Shown here in pieces: positions 22,791 to 33,891 of a DNA stretch of 64,000 bases; the stretch's first letter is position 1; the number at the start of each line of letters is the position of its first letter. The notes beneath the pieces are model-generated. The model worked only from the letters and a program-made list of their open reading frames with translations, was not told the origin of the DNA and made no database searches. Where the stretch lies: contig OY744469.1 of assembly GCA_963556145.1 (NCBI GenBank), positions 4,870,767-4,934,766 on the forward strand, in the 5' to 3' direction. The stretch comes from Hygrocybe punicea. Its lineage: Eukaryota; Basidiomycota; Agaricomycetes; Agaricales; Hygrophoraceae. Both the position numbers and the translations under genes were made by a program.

Positions 22791-23640
22791 GAAGAGAACA
22801 GCAGTTTCATTGTTGCTTATAACTAAGACAACACTGCTATAAAGGGGGGGGGTTCATGGTCTAAAGTCATGTGAGCCATGGGGGTTACCCAAGGCAAGGG
22901 GGTCTGCCCCAAGAACCAGACTAAACATAAGGAAAAGAAAGAAGAAAAAGTCTGAACCAACAACAAGAACAGTATATATAGTGACTGGTCTTGAGGGGAG
23001 GTAAATAGAAATCCAACCATGAAGCTACAACATGTCCAACTACACCATGTGTTCACCATGAGGCGCACATGAGGCGCACATGAGGCGCACATGAGGCGTC
23101 CTCATGTCAATGTTCTCACGATCCAACTGGAGGCCCAGGTGTCATTGAGGGATAGAGGAGGTCCAGATGACTCAGATGATTTGTCATCAGATCATGTGAT
23201 GTGCAGAATTGCCTAATCGGGGTCTACACTTGCTGTAATGGGCAAGTGCGCAGTCTGGCAAGTGTGATGCATGGTCAGGTCGAAGAGGGGTGAGATTGGT
23301 GAAGGGAGTGTCTTGAGGTAGTGTGGATATAGTGGCAAGGTTGGTATGAAAGAAAACAAAGGAATGTATGGAGGGAAAACCAACTAAGACAGTGGGTTAG
23401 TCGAGGTCAGACATGTGAACAGCATAAGCTGTACCGGATGATGATGTCTGTGTCAGATGTATTGAGGGGCAATGTCTTGTCCTGTTGGTGGAACAATGTG
23501 GTCCAACTGATGTCGGTATTCATCCAAGAAAGGGTATTGTTATAAACGAGTGTGGGAAGTATCAAGGTTATAGATGGAAAAGGATAAATGAATGTGGGTC
23601 CATGTTTTGAGTCATGGCACAGGTGACAAGCTGTGGGAAC
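22791..23640. repeat. Unassigned DNA with an 11-bp tandem repeat
   Basis: ATGAGGCGCAC is repeated four times at about 23058-23098, next to an inverted GCGTCCTCATG. No coding signal is recognised in the rest. Confidence 0.5.
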
Positions 23641-23950
23641 AAGTAGTCGGGTACTGCATTGAAGCGATGACATGTGAACAATACACAATAGGGGTTGGTT
23701 CACTGTTTGGGAAGTTGTATGGTCTGTGGTCAAAGTCTGAAGGTGTGTGCTTCGGCGATGGTCAGATTGGACAGAACAGTGAAATGTTGTGTGATCGAGG
23801 ATTGTTCAGAGTGTACAAGCATGTGAGGAATGTCATCGGATCGTCAGGGAGGATAATGGTAGGCACAGAATATGAAAGTGGAAACCATATATCCGAGAAT
23901 GGAAATTGTCAATTACATGTCTGTATACTGTCGAGGCAGATGTTAGTTTC
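23641..23950 (-). repeat. Dispersed repeat, copy 1 (inverted relative to 39430-39715)
   Basis: About 290 bp match the reverse complement of 39430-39715 at roughly 85-90% by eye, for example GGTAGGCACAGAATATGAAA. One frame is open through both copies (GTEYESGN, RNVIG), but this may be chance. At 39.4 kb the repeat was later split by a hAT-like element. From 23950 to 24400 nothing is recognised. Confidence 0.65.
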
Positions 23951-24569
23951 ATCAATGAAGGAAGGTTGTCTTTTCTAGAGGCAAATCATGAGGATGTAGA
24001 AGCAAATCAGGAAGACAGTATGTCATACAGCGAAGACAATGAAAGTGATGTCTGTCGGCAAGGTGACTATTCGGGTACATCAAGCGTGGGTGTAGTCCCA
24101 CTGGCTCTGCGTGGTGCGGCTCGTCATCTAACCTTCTCAGCTGGGCTTTCTTTTGTTTTCCCTTGCATTGTCATTAATGGTTTTACAATTGGCTAAGGTA
24201 TGCTGTCATTCAGCAAGTACCAAGAGCACCTCTAGGTGGTTAGGGTACCACAGAAACCAATATTGATAATATGGCAACGTACATGCTCTAACATTGAATT
24301 TATCCGATGACTTGTGCTGATCAATCATTTCACGTGTCCGCACTCGACCTCACTTGACCAAAAGGTCTAAAATTTTGACTTGTCAAAAAGTGATCATCAC
24401 CAGCCATCATGTGCCCCCATCATGAAGTGCAGATGTTACGCTATGTCCGAGTCTGGATTCTCCTTCGGTCCTTTTATTTGCCATCAAACTCGTCACAGAA
24501 CTTTTCCTTACGGCTTACAGCCAGCCTTTGCTTCCCTGCCAGTGCCAACTTCCAAGGTCATGGGAAGAA

Positions 24570-25400
24570 AGAAAAAAACATAAAGAGCCCTCCACCCCTC
24601 ACCCATCCCCCCCTCCCCCTTCAAGGAGTGTCTGCCTCCTCAACGCCACCTCCCATCGTCATCTTTGATGCAAATCCTTCTCTGGGCGCCATGATGGTTG
24701 CAGTCCTGATATCTTGCTTCCTCTTCGGAATCCTCACCGTTCAAGTTAATTACTACTATGCAAAATTCTTGCATAAATTCTTCATCAAGTCCTTGGTACG
24801 CGATTGGGTTTTTCCCTTGCTTTCAAAGTTACTGAAATCTAACCATCGCAAAGGTCACTTTTATCTGGTGCGCTGCATTGACTTCACACCTGATTGCGAT
24901 TGCTAAATTGAACATCTCTCTATAGGTTCATCGAGTTCGGACACCTCGTCTCCATGTCTCACGCCCTCCATTTCATGACTATATTAGAGTATGGGCAGCC
25001 AGACAAGCTTTCCAGGCCACCAAACAGTCTTGGCATTGCCATTCTCTTGAGCGGATTCATCACACCCTTTGTCCAGGCTAGTCCCTTCCATTGTATTTTT
25101 TAAATAATAATAATAATAATAATACTTTTTATGTTTGCTTCGTACTAGGTGTACTCTGCCGACCGGATTTGGGAGTTGTCAGCAAATGTTTATGGGGATG
25201 GGTGGTGCATCGCCATCAGTGTTTTCTTTTCTGTGTGGGGCCGCTCAATGACAGATTTTGTACGTACTATTTCTTCCAGCATCGCACGAATGGTGCTCTA
25301 AGGAGATTACTCCAGATTGACAACTACAAACTACGTTATACACCTCTGCCACCCAAATTCACTGTTCTCAACATGTATTTTATGATGTGTCCTTAGTATC
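24570..25400 (+). pseudogene. DUF6534-like multi-pass membrane protein, fragment
   Basis: Conceptual exons: PSLGAMMVAVLISCFLFGIL (about 24680) followed by TVQVNYYYAKF; an intron starting GTACGCGAT (about 24796) and ending CGCAAAG; VTFIWCAALTSHLIAIAKL (about 24855); a further exon around 24930-25075 ending in an alpha-helical hydrophobic stretch (LGIAILLSGFITPFVQ); an intron ending TACTAG (25149); VYSADRIWELS and WCIAISVFFSVWG (25150-25245). Hydrophobic segments alternate as in the seven-helix family I recall from Agaricomycetes. Exon joints are partly out of frame and the C-terminus is missing, so I call it a pseudogene. A (ATA)n run lies in the last intron. Confidence 0.5.
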
Positions 25401-25509
25401 TTAAATGTAGATTGTAAGTGCAGGCATTGTCCGATTGTCTGCTTCCAAGTGACTAATCAATCAATTCCCAGATCGTTTAGGCCCCAAATCAAATGATTCT
25501 TTTGAACAT

Positions 25510-25751
25510 TGTAGAGATTTGATATCTCTCTGTGTGCGTATTCTCTTATTTTCCATTGTTACAGTTTACCTTATCTTCTTTACAATCCCACTTCACCATT
25601 TCTTCACCACAGTCCATTTATAGATACTATACAGTACCTATATAGTGGCTTGTGTACATAGTTACAAACAAGTTGAGTTTTGGGTTTTGACCCCAGGGAC
25701 AACGATCTCGCACACCCCGAATCCGCGCCTACCCAGGCCGCGTTCACCACA
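25510..25751 (+). repeat. Solo LTR of the 1697-4481 family
   Basis: 242 bp, TGTAGAG...CACCACA, differing from the other LTRs by a few substitutions and short indels. It is flanked by ACAT (25506-25509) and ACAT (25752-25755), confirming a 4-bp target duplication. It probably arose by LTR-LTR recombination. Confidence 0.9.
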
Positions 25752-25913
25752 ACATAATACATGCTTTGACATGTTGTGAGCCTGCTCAATAATGGTGATG
25801 CTGTGAACAATAGCCGCTATGGTGGCCACCATAAGTTGTTATATGAAACACAAGCCAAACAGTTACTGTCTCATTTTCATTTCTGTCTTCCACTGTTTGA
25901 ATCTCTTGCAGCG

Positions 25914-28900
25914 ATGCCACGCAGTGCTCAGCCCACAAAATTTGTCTTTTCACCTGAGCAAACCAAACATCTGGCTAGTCTCCTTCCTGACTTCGAGGCA
26001 TATGTTTGACAGGTCAACCCATCACTTGCTCCCCACAACAACGATGTCAAAACCTGGAAACAGGAGCAATTGGCCGACATCAAGGATCACCCGCTCTTCA
26101 CTGGAGAGAACAAATTGCCTACTGAAGATATCACAGAATGTGAATGGGATGCCATACGTCTCAATCTAGCTATAGTGTCAGCACCCAGTCTCACAATAGT
26201 ATTAGACAATCATTTGATACTTCACCAATCACTTCAACAACAAGGTAAAACCTCGTGAAATGAAGGGAACACCAGTGACAGCTGCGGAGAAGAAAGCTGG
26301 AAGTTCTGTGGACAAGCTGCTTCGAGCCCAGGTTATATTCAATGGGGAGCTGCCTGCTCGGGAGCTTTTCATGGGAGAGAATGAATCAATGCTTCTCTTA
26401 CGTGCAAAGGAAGTGCAAAACAGATGCGCTGGTCTTAATGCTGGTGCAGCACGGAACGTTGCATTGAAGGAGCTCTGGAACGAGGCTGACCAAGAACTTT
26501 GGAATGGTAAAGCTGAGGAACTCGCTGGTGACATCCCCATGTATGAGCATGCACATTTCACTATATTTATCACATCACTCATGACTTGATTTTTCCAGTA
26601 ATCAACATTTTCCTTTCCTTATGGCCAAGTCACTTGACACCGTTCGGTACCACTCCGGGGGCTCACGCAGGACTCGAGGGAAAGGTCGACTGGATAGGAA
26701 GGATGGACTGACTACTACATCTGGAAGGTTACTGACTAGGTCAAACCGTGGGAACCTGATCACGTGACTGACCAGGCACAACTACTACAAGTGCCCCTCC
26801 TCCTCATGGTGACGTCCTCGTCACCATACCGCTACTAAAAGAAAACAAAAAGCAAAACAAAACTGACCAAGAAAAAAACTCTCCAGTCACGACTCCCAGT
26901 CCCTCACGATGCCCCGGGCCTTATACGTGAGGCGGGACCATATCGTCCTCCAAGATCGTTGGGGGTGGTAGATGACCAAACTGTAACTCTGCTCTGCTCC
27001 TCCATCCTCGAATGCCTCTGGGACTCACATCGCAGGGTAGGATAAAAACGTTCAAAACCATAAGTTCTTGTAGCCCAGGGTGTGAGTTCTTGTGATCCGA
27101 AAATAGACTGGGTGGTTCGTGCGAAAGTAAATAGGTACGGTGCTGTCGAGCAGTGATGGTTCGTAGATAGGTCGAATATCCAATAAATGTCGAGGGTGGG
27201 GAAAGGGGATGGGACGGGACAAGGTACGGTGTAAACGGGGGAAAGGGAAAACGTACGGGTGCATTGGGCCATGCGGTGGCATCGGGGATTCTCGATACGA
27301 GGGGACTAGCGCTGGGGTGCTAAGTGGTCGCGGCGGTGACTCGTTTGGGTCCCTACGGGTTGGGGAAGTCACCAGGGTCGAGAACGAGGTCGCGGGGAGC
27401 TGAACGAGGGCTTGAGGAGCCGGGTATGGTGCAAGAATCCAGCCGAGAGATGGTGACGTGGCGGAATGCGGTGGGGGTCTGGGAACGGTGGGCACGGTGG
27501 TATTGGATCGAGGTGGGGTGCTCCGGGATGGTGAACGGGTGGGTGGCGAGCTTTGTGAGTCGGTCTGGAGCTGGGTATGTTGGCAGAACGGGGCCGCGCA
27601 ATGGTGACGTGGCGCCTGGCCCAGGTGTCTGGAAACGACAGCGGGGGCTCGTTTGGCGCAATGGAGGGGGACGGGGGGTCCTGGCCGGTGGAACGAGGGC
27701 ACAGGAGGTCGAATGGGTCCGTGTGAGGCTGGGGTACACGAAAGAACGGGGGGGCGCGACGGATCCGTGGTGTGACCAAAAACGGCGGTGGGGGCTCGTT
27801 CGGGGCGTTAGCGAGACGCAGGGTGCTCTGGGGGCCGCGAGATTGGTGAGCTGGTCTGGGGCCGGTTGTGCTGGCAGAACAGGGCCGCGCGATGGTGACG
27901 TGGCGCGTGGCTCGGGTGTCCGAAAACGACGGTGGGGGTTCGTTTGGCACAATGGAGGGGAACGGGGGGTCCTGGCCGGTGGGACGAGTGTGCGGGGAGT
28001 CGAATGGGTCCATGTAGGGGTGGGGGTGACGAGAAACGGGGTCCGTGCAGCGGCGCTGCGATTTTCATTGGGTTGTCCTAAACTTGCAGTAGCGGGCTAC
28101 GTGGGATCCTGATGGGGAACGCGGGGCTCCGGAACGTTGAACGAAGTTGCGGGGGGTTGTCTGGACATGGCTGGGTCTAAAGAAAGTGGAAATTCGGGGG
28201 GTCGAAAAAAGTGACGTGGCCTGCCGCTTGGGTGCTGAGAAGGGTCGCGGGCGTGTTTTTTTTTGGGTCAACGGGGGGCGACGCGGGGCCCTATTGGGTT
28301 GAACATGTGCACCAGGGGGTAATTTGAGTGTTGTACGGCCATGAGTGAAGAGAAAATGCGCGGTTGCGCAGCAGTGGGTGGTGAGGCCGAAAAAAGGTCG
28401 TCTCGCGAGAAAGTCGTAAGGAGTGGGAACCCGAGAGAAAAAAGAGAGAGGCGTGGAGTCGAAGAACACTCTCATCACCACGTTGGAGTGGTACCGAGGT
28501 ACCACTCCGGGGGCTCACGCAGGACTCAAGGGAAAGGTCAACTGGATAGGAAGGATGGACTGACTACTACATCTGGAAGGCTACTGACTAGGTCAAACCG
28601 TGGGAACCTGATCACGTGACTGACCAGGCACAACTACTACACCGTCTGTTCTGGTGGACGTTTGGGCTCAGCGTTACTCATGCTCTCATATGCGTATTGT
28701 GATGCCCATGATGGCATTGATTATGGAATGTGAGTAATATTTGTACGAACCCTTTCTGCAAGACACTCATCGGTGAACTGTAGATGCAAAGTCTGATATC
28801 AAGCACGAGCTTGATGACAATCAGGAGTTTGCCAGCAAGTGGATGTTTCACACTGACCAATTGCTCCCTCGTATGTGATTACCCTGCATCGCAAGGTCAT

Positions 28901-29823
28901 TCCTGATGCATGACACCAGGCAAACCAGTCACTTCAAGTATTCATATTGCTTGGGACAATGATGGGCTTCCTATATTTCCAACGATCAACCTGATGTCAG
29001 AAGCGAGTGGTCCCCGGCAACTGTTGAATGTCCTTGAGGAATATTTCAAGATGCTTTGGTGTTAGTATTTGTGATTCTTCTGATGAATAGACTAGAATCT
29101 AATGATGGATTGTTAGCCTTCTCATGGCCATGCAATTCACAGATGCCTTCTATACCCTGGGTGGACATCTCAGCATGTCCTTACAATTTCTACGATACTG
29201 ATTGGTATAAATTTCCTGTCGCACTCCAGTCACCTAATTTATATGAAGCTGTCGACATTTATATCATTACCAAGTACCTGGTGGTCTTGGCAAGTACCAA
29301 AACACCATTCCGTTTTCGTTCTAGGGAAGATGTTACCAGTTTGACTGCTAAGCAGATGAATGCAGTCATTGAAGATCTCACAGCAGGGGAGGACTGCGAT
29401 GCTGATGAAGCTATCTCAAATATTCCCTGTGATGACGAGCCCCCCTCCATTCCTACCTCACACTCAGGCAACAAACCCGATACCCAATGTCCAGCACCCA
29501 CCAACAGTCACAATGCCCTCAACCCGACACCCGACATCTTTTCTCATCCTGCCACCTCACACACCAGCAGTGATGTTGGTGGCATCCAAAACTTGGTGCC
29601 CGCATGCAAGCCTCGAAAGACTACAGCTGCTGCTCGTCAGGGAGGCAGAACCCAAAATCAGAGGACAGAAGCTGCACCCAGGAATCTGCCACCGCTGATG
29701 GAGATGTCCAATGACAACAACAACCGCCGAAGTTCACGAAAACACAAAGAACCTGAAGGTGCTGACAAGAATGTTGTTGTCAAACCTGCAAAGAAGGCAC
29801 GCACCAAGAAATGGGCAACCTAA
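25914..29823 (+). pseudogene. Multi-copy Agaricomycete gene of unknown function, split by a TRIM-like element
   Basis: N-terminal part: MPRSAQPTKFVFSPEQTKHL (25914), LPDFEAYV then a TGA (26007), continuing in frame as NPSLAPHNNDVKTWKQEQLA. A second block begins KGTPVTAAEKKAGSS (26263) and NAGAARNVALKELWNEADQE (26430). The coding sequence is cut at 26643 and resumes at 28642 with CSGGRLGSALLMLSYAYCDA. Further exons follow, including WPCNSQMPSIPWVDISA (about 29125), and a Ser/Pro-rich, basic C-terminus ends at 29823 (NLS-like KPAKKARTKK). GTGAGTAAT at 28730 is a plausible donor site. The family is one I recall as abundant in mushroom genomes; its function is unknown. It is broken by the insertion, one clear stop and frame changes around 26250. 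Confidence 0.55.
26644..28641 (+). mobile_element. TRIM-like LTR element 1
   Basis: Direct repeats 26644-26789 and 28484-28641 end CAACTACTACA. CCGT flanks both sides (26640-26643, 28642-28645), and removing the insert restores an exon frame. The right LTR opens with a hairpin, GGAGTGGTACC-GAG-GTACCACTCC, of which only the second arm remains in the left LTR. Both LTRs contain GATCACGTGAC. Just after the left LTR lies GGTGACGTCCTCGTCACC (hairpin). The interior is extremely G-rich, with a tandem duplication offset by about 290 bp (27555-27715 and 27846-28005). No polymerase or gag is visible; overlapping ORFs follow base composition. Ends and layout parallel the element at 33892-36719. Confidence 0.75.
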
Positions 29824-30850
29824 CTTACAATTCATCTTCATTCATTTTCTGTTCAATTACTGTCCCAATTGGTGTTTGAATCAATTCCACCCTACTCCAT
29901 AACCGTTTCAACACGGTTTCATTCTGGGAACCAAACAGTGTTTCTCACTCCACTACCATTTCAACATGGATTCAAACTTGGTACTAAGCAGTGTTTAATT
30001 AGTTCCATGTGTCTTTTAATCAGTGTTTGATCAGTTCCACATATGTTGTAATCAGTATTGATTCTATAAAGTTTTAATTACTGTTTAAATGAGCAAACCA
30101 TTGTAACATTACTGGTTATCCTGTTTGAAACCTCTAAACTGTTTAGAACAGTTCAAGATCATGATGGTTGGAAGGATCATGTTTTAAATGTCTAAACAGT
30201 TTGAAACAGTTTGAAACAGGCTACTATTGTGATGGGCTGCTGTTTAATTAGGAACCATCCTGATTCTCAATAGTGGCCAAATAGTCGCGGAAAGGATTAA
30301 TAATCCATATCACGTGACCCCGGAACTCAAACACACCTGTCTGATGAATAATGCTGAAGCGCAGCATGTATTCTACTCACCACAAGAAACTTCTAGTAGA
30401 ATTAGCTAGTAGTATAAAAGCCCTCTCAGAGAGAGGCAAATATAATTTATTCCACATAAAATATCTTAGCAGTCAACAACCACTGCAACTATATATTCCA
30501 ATACAGACAACTGAGAGAGGACAGCCAGGAAGCCACCCTGGACCACTCTCATGACAAGTAGTACTCTGGGAATGGACATATGCCCAGGTGAATGAGAGCT
30601 CCAGAGCTATGCCCCTTGCAGTTCAGTGTTCAAACCGTGTTTGAATAAGACTAATAAGTCCTGCATAGATTGTTCACACATTAATGATTTATTCAATAAA
30701 ATGTAGGGCTGCCCAGCCCCAGAACTATAGATAAAAATTTGTCCCTACCATCATGTTAATCTGAGGTCTGGTTGCTGAGTTACTTGTCTTACAAAGAATG
30801 AATTGTTTATAGCTTTTGTAATACATGTATTATTCAGGAACTAAGCATGG
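29824..30850. other. AT-rich non-coding DNA with GTTTGAAACAG words and a TATA-like site
   Basis: Recurring words GTTTAAAC/GTTTGAAACAG (29890-30220) and GGGGCTGCCCAGCCC (30704, 30848). AGTATAAAAGCCC at about 30411 is a promoter-like TATA, perhaps from a solo LTR. No gene seen. Confidence 0.35.
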
Positions 30851-31485
30851 GGCTGCCCAGCCCATCACAGGAGACGGATGAGGATTTTTTGTGATCAAAT
30901 AATACACAGATATCCAGTCACATTTTGAAATAATTTGTGTTGTTATCTCACTTGTGAAAATATTGCAGAAAATAATAGTGGTATTCATACAGAAAATAGT
31001 GCATACAGAAATTACAATTATTTAGGCCTTTATTGTTTTCATTATTGTGAACATGTATTCAGAAAAGAGAAAATGACTCAAATATTTAGGATTTCTAGAC
31101 CGGTTTTTATTGTGAGGGCATTTTAGACTATTTGGTCTCCAGATAATCAGGACCTGGCTTGTGCCTGACTTATCTCGAGACCAAATATCTTGAAGATCTG
31201 ACAATAAGATCCACAGATATCTGGCCAGAAATCCTAAATATTTGGATCATTTTCTTTTTTCTGAATACATGTACACAATAATGAAAACAATAAAGGCCTA
31301 AATAATTGTATTTTCTGTATGCACTATTTTCTGTATGAATACTGCATTTAGATAATATTATTTTCTACAATATTTTCATGAGCAGGATAACAATGCAAAT
31401 AGTTTTAAAATGTGACTGGATATTTGCCTATTATTTGATCACAAAAAATCCTCGTCTGTCTCCTGTGCATGCAAAACAGACTGTC
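30850..31485. repeat. Foldback (long inverted-repeat) element
   Basis: Arms of about 250 bp (30858-31110 and 31215-31478) are imperfect reverse complements, for example GAGGATTTTTTGTGATCAAAT and its complement, with a short spacer that is itself partly palindromic. ORFs inside are not convincing. No target duplication identified. Confidence 0.7.
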
Positions 31486-31584
31486 ACACCATAATAATAT
31501 TTCATTAGTTATTCAAACAATACTGATATTGCTGAATTTGGCATGTATTTCAAGCTCCACCGAGATTACTGAAAACAACAATAA

Positions 31585-32297
31585 TCATTTTTTTTGCTGG
31601 GGAGCCCTGTCAGAATCGTGTCCAGGTGACTCCTGATTGCTAGGCTCGTGTCCATGGTTCGGAGGTGCCACGGCCGACGGCTGGTTGGAACTGCCACTTC
31701 CAAGCTTGTCACCGGGTCGAGTCCGGTCGCCTGCAAGTGCACGGGGGATGAGGCGGGTTCCCCAGCGCGTCACCACGCCACCCGAAGCCATGGTGGACGT
31801 GACGCCGTCGTTGGACCGTGTCTGGAAATGAGGAGGTGAGAGGGGAGGAACATTTTGAGCTACTAGTATGAGCGTTACCGTTAAGTCGTTCACAAAATCT
31901 TCTCTCCTCTGTAAATAGATAGTGGAGAGGAAGAGGGATTAAGCTCTGGGTTGGATATGCGAGACTACTTGTGCTACTTACATCCAGTTTGTTCAAGATT
32001 GACCGCTTCGTCAAGAGCGGGATGTTGTCGTCGGCGACGACACTTGTTCAAAGGATTTGTTCAGAAAATGTCAGCGCATGAGTGGGTGAGAATGGACTCT
32101 CACCTCCTTCGCACGTAGTCCAAAATCTGGTTTGCGTGGATGTCTCTGATCTACACAGCACGGGAGTGAAAGATCAGTCTGGAGGGATTCTGTCCCGAGG
32201 ATGGATTGGGCTGCCATACCTCGAGGGGCGAAGAGGCTGCGAGGGTCGTAGAGGTGAAGCCAACGGCGAGAACAGCGATGAGCGAAGCGAAGCGCAT
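31585..32297 (-). CDS. Small secreted protein, 150 aa, five exons
   Basis: Minus strand join: 32220-32297, 32104-32150, 31982-32042, 31879-31908, 31585-31821 (453 nt, 150 residues plus stop). Start ATG at 32297 in a good context (CAACCACCATG). Residues 1-20 form a signal peptide (MRFASLIAVLAVGFTSTTLA) with a plausible cleavage after LAA. Exon 2 gives IRDIHANQILDYVRR, exon 3 VVADDNIPLLTKRSILNKLD, exon 4 RREDFVNDLT, and exon 5 a Ser/Gly/Pro/Arg-rich tail ending RAPQQKK. All four introns (69, 61, 73, 57 bp) have GT...AG ends and exon phases agree; intron 4 is in frame without stops, so retention would still be translatable. There are no cysteines, unlike many effectors. A TATA box lies about 85 bp upstream. 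No homologue recognised. This is the only fully intact gene in the window. Confidence 0.75.
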
Positions 32298-32379
32298 GGT
32301 GGTTGTGTGCAAGAGAAAGAGGGTGGGATCGTGTGTGTGTCGTATGTGGAGACCAGCTCTGGGGGGTTTGAGAGACTGC

Positions 32380-32386
32380 TTTTATA
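32380..32386 (-). promoter_or_regulatory. TATA box of the small secreted-protein gene
   Basis: CCTATAAAAGCAG on the minus strand, about 83-89 bp upstream of the ATG, followed by a CT-rich leader (CACCCTCTTTCTCTTGCAC) typical of fungal transcription starts. Confidence 0.6.
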
Positions 32387-32399
32387 GGCGAAGACGAGG

Positions 32400-33640
32400 A
32401 CTTGGACGGTGGCGATTTGCGAATTCGATTTGGATGATCCTGTGCTGACGGCATGCCAACAGAGAGGGGATAGGGAACGGGAATGATGTGGAAATTGGAA
32501 GGAAGCAAATTCGAACAGGAAAATAATAACAGTGATAGAACACAGCTTACATTTGTTATAAACCATTTCAATCATGTCATACCCAATTATAGGCATGTAT
32601 GTAGCCGACCTCTGTTCCAGCATCCGTTGAAGGTGTTACAAACTTCGGGCATTCTGGAAAGGGGTGCATGGAAGTGTAAAGTCCCCAGAATTCACAGTCT
32701 GTCAGAAGGGGCTTCACGTTACCCCTGTCGTGGCCAGCAGCGAAAAAGGAAACGCTTTCTTCCATTCTCAGTACTGGCATGTTGGCGGAATCGTTACAGT
32801 AACTTGAACGCACTGCAACCGGGCCTCACGCTGACGAGCCAGCTTTGCTCTGGCACGATCTGACATCCTCCGTGGCCGGGCGCTTTTAGGGTGTTCAGAA
32901 AACCATGTATTCGACGCTGAATGATGCATTTTACGCTACAGTTTCACCTTTCTACCGAACACAACAGAACGGCGCCGATGATCGGATACGAATGGAAGGA
33001 CTTGTGCGCTGGGCCTTGGGCCGTGCAGGTAGCATTAGGGTATAGGTTATCGTGAGGGCCATGGCAACCTCACGCCAAAGGCCTCACTCCAGCTCAGTGT
33101 GCGCACCCGGCATGGCAAGCATGTGCGTAGCGCCCACGGCCAAGTTGAGTTGTTCAGGTGGCTAGGAGGAGCGCAGTGCCTGCGAAGACAAGGCAAAGGG
33201 TCAGTGAATGAGATACAAGGCGATAAAGGGTGTAAGGGCGACATTGATGCGATTACTTTTCGTGATGACCTGAAGATACAAGGAGCCGAGGATGGCTGTG
33301 ATGGAGATCATGGTGCCGGTTTGTTGATGGGGGGGCGATGTGGGTGTCACCGTGACAGTGTAAGAAGGGCAGGACTCTGACAAGGCAGTTCCAATTACGG
33401 CAGAGGAGATAATCACTAGTTTTGAAGGTTTGAGTGGTGAACGTTGAACAGGCCAGGGTCCCATTGGTCCATTGGTTCATTGGTTCATTGGTGGTCCAGT
33501 CAAGCAAGCCTGAGCGAGGAGATGCTAACGACGCGAGCACGTCTGAAGGATGAGCAAACATAAGTTCGTTGACAAAAGGTGCGGTTCAACGCAAGTATTG
33601 CAATCTTAAGACAAAGTGAGGTACGAGTGTGACATAAGAG
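32400..33640. other. Upstream/intergenic DNA, no gene confirmed
   Basis: Minus-strand open frames at 33201-33561 (for example GTMISITAILGSLYLQ) have some hydrophobic coding look, but no start, splice or family support. A CATTGGTT tandem word occurs at 33455-33495. Confidence 0.3.
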
Positions 33641-33650
33641 ATAGTCTTTG

Positions 33651-33743
33651 CACCTGACCTTCCCACACTACAAGCCTTATAATAGTGGTTGAGACACGTG
33701 TTCAACCACTATTATAAGGCTTGTAGTGTGGGAAGGTCAGGTG
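33651..33743. mobile_element. 93-bp palindromic MITE with 8-bp target duplication
   Basis: A nearly perfect palindrome (CACCTGACCTTCCCACACTA ... and complement, centre ACACGTGT) flanked by AGTCTTTG on both sides (33643-33650, 33744-33751). It would fold into one hairpin. Truncated relatives are at 43543-43611 and 1398-1419. The 8-bp duplication suggests mobilisation by a hAT-type transposase. Confidence 0.85.
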
Positions 33744-33891
33744 AGTCTTTGAGCGAGTGACAGGTGTGACATGGAGTCAACACTCTGTGTCCTGCTGTCA
33801 TCGTCATTGCGGCTCGTTTTCTTCACCAACCCACCACTCCCTTTCTCGCCCTGCCTCTTCCTGCACCTCAGAGTTCCTGACTGCTGCCCAG

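Noticed and set aside
27052..28112. Overlapping 200-260 codon ORFs on both strands
   Set aside because: They lie in the G-rich non-coding interior of a miniature LTR element; open frames follow from base composition.
33201..33561. Possible minus-strand membrane-protein exons
   Set aside because: No consistent start, splice phases or family; kept as unassigned intergenic DNA.
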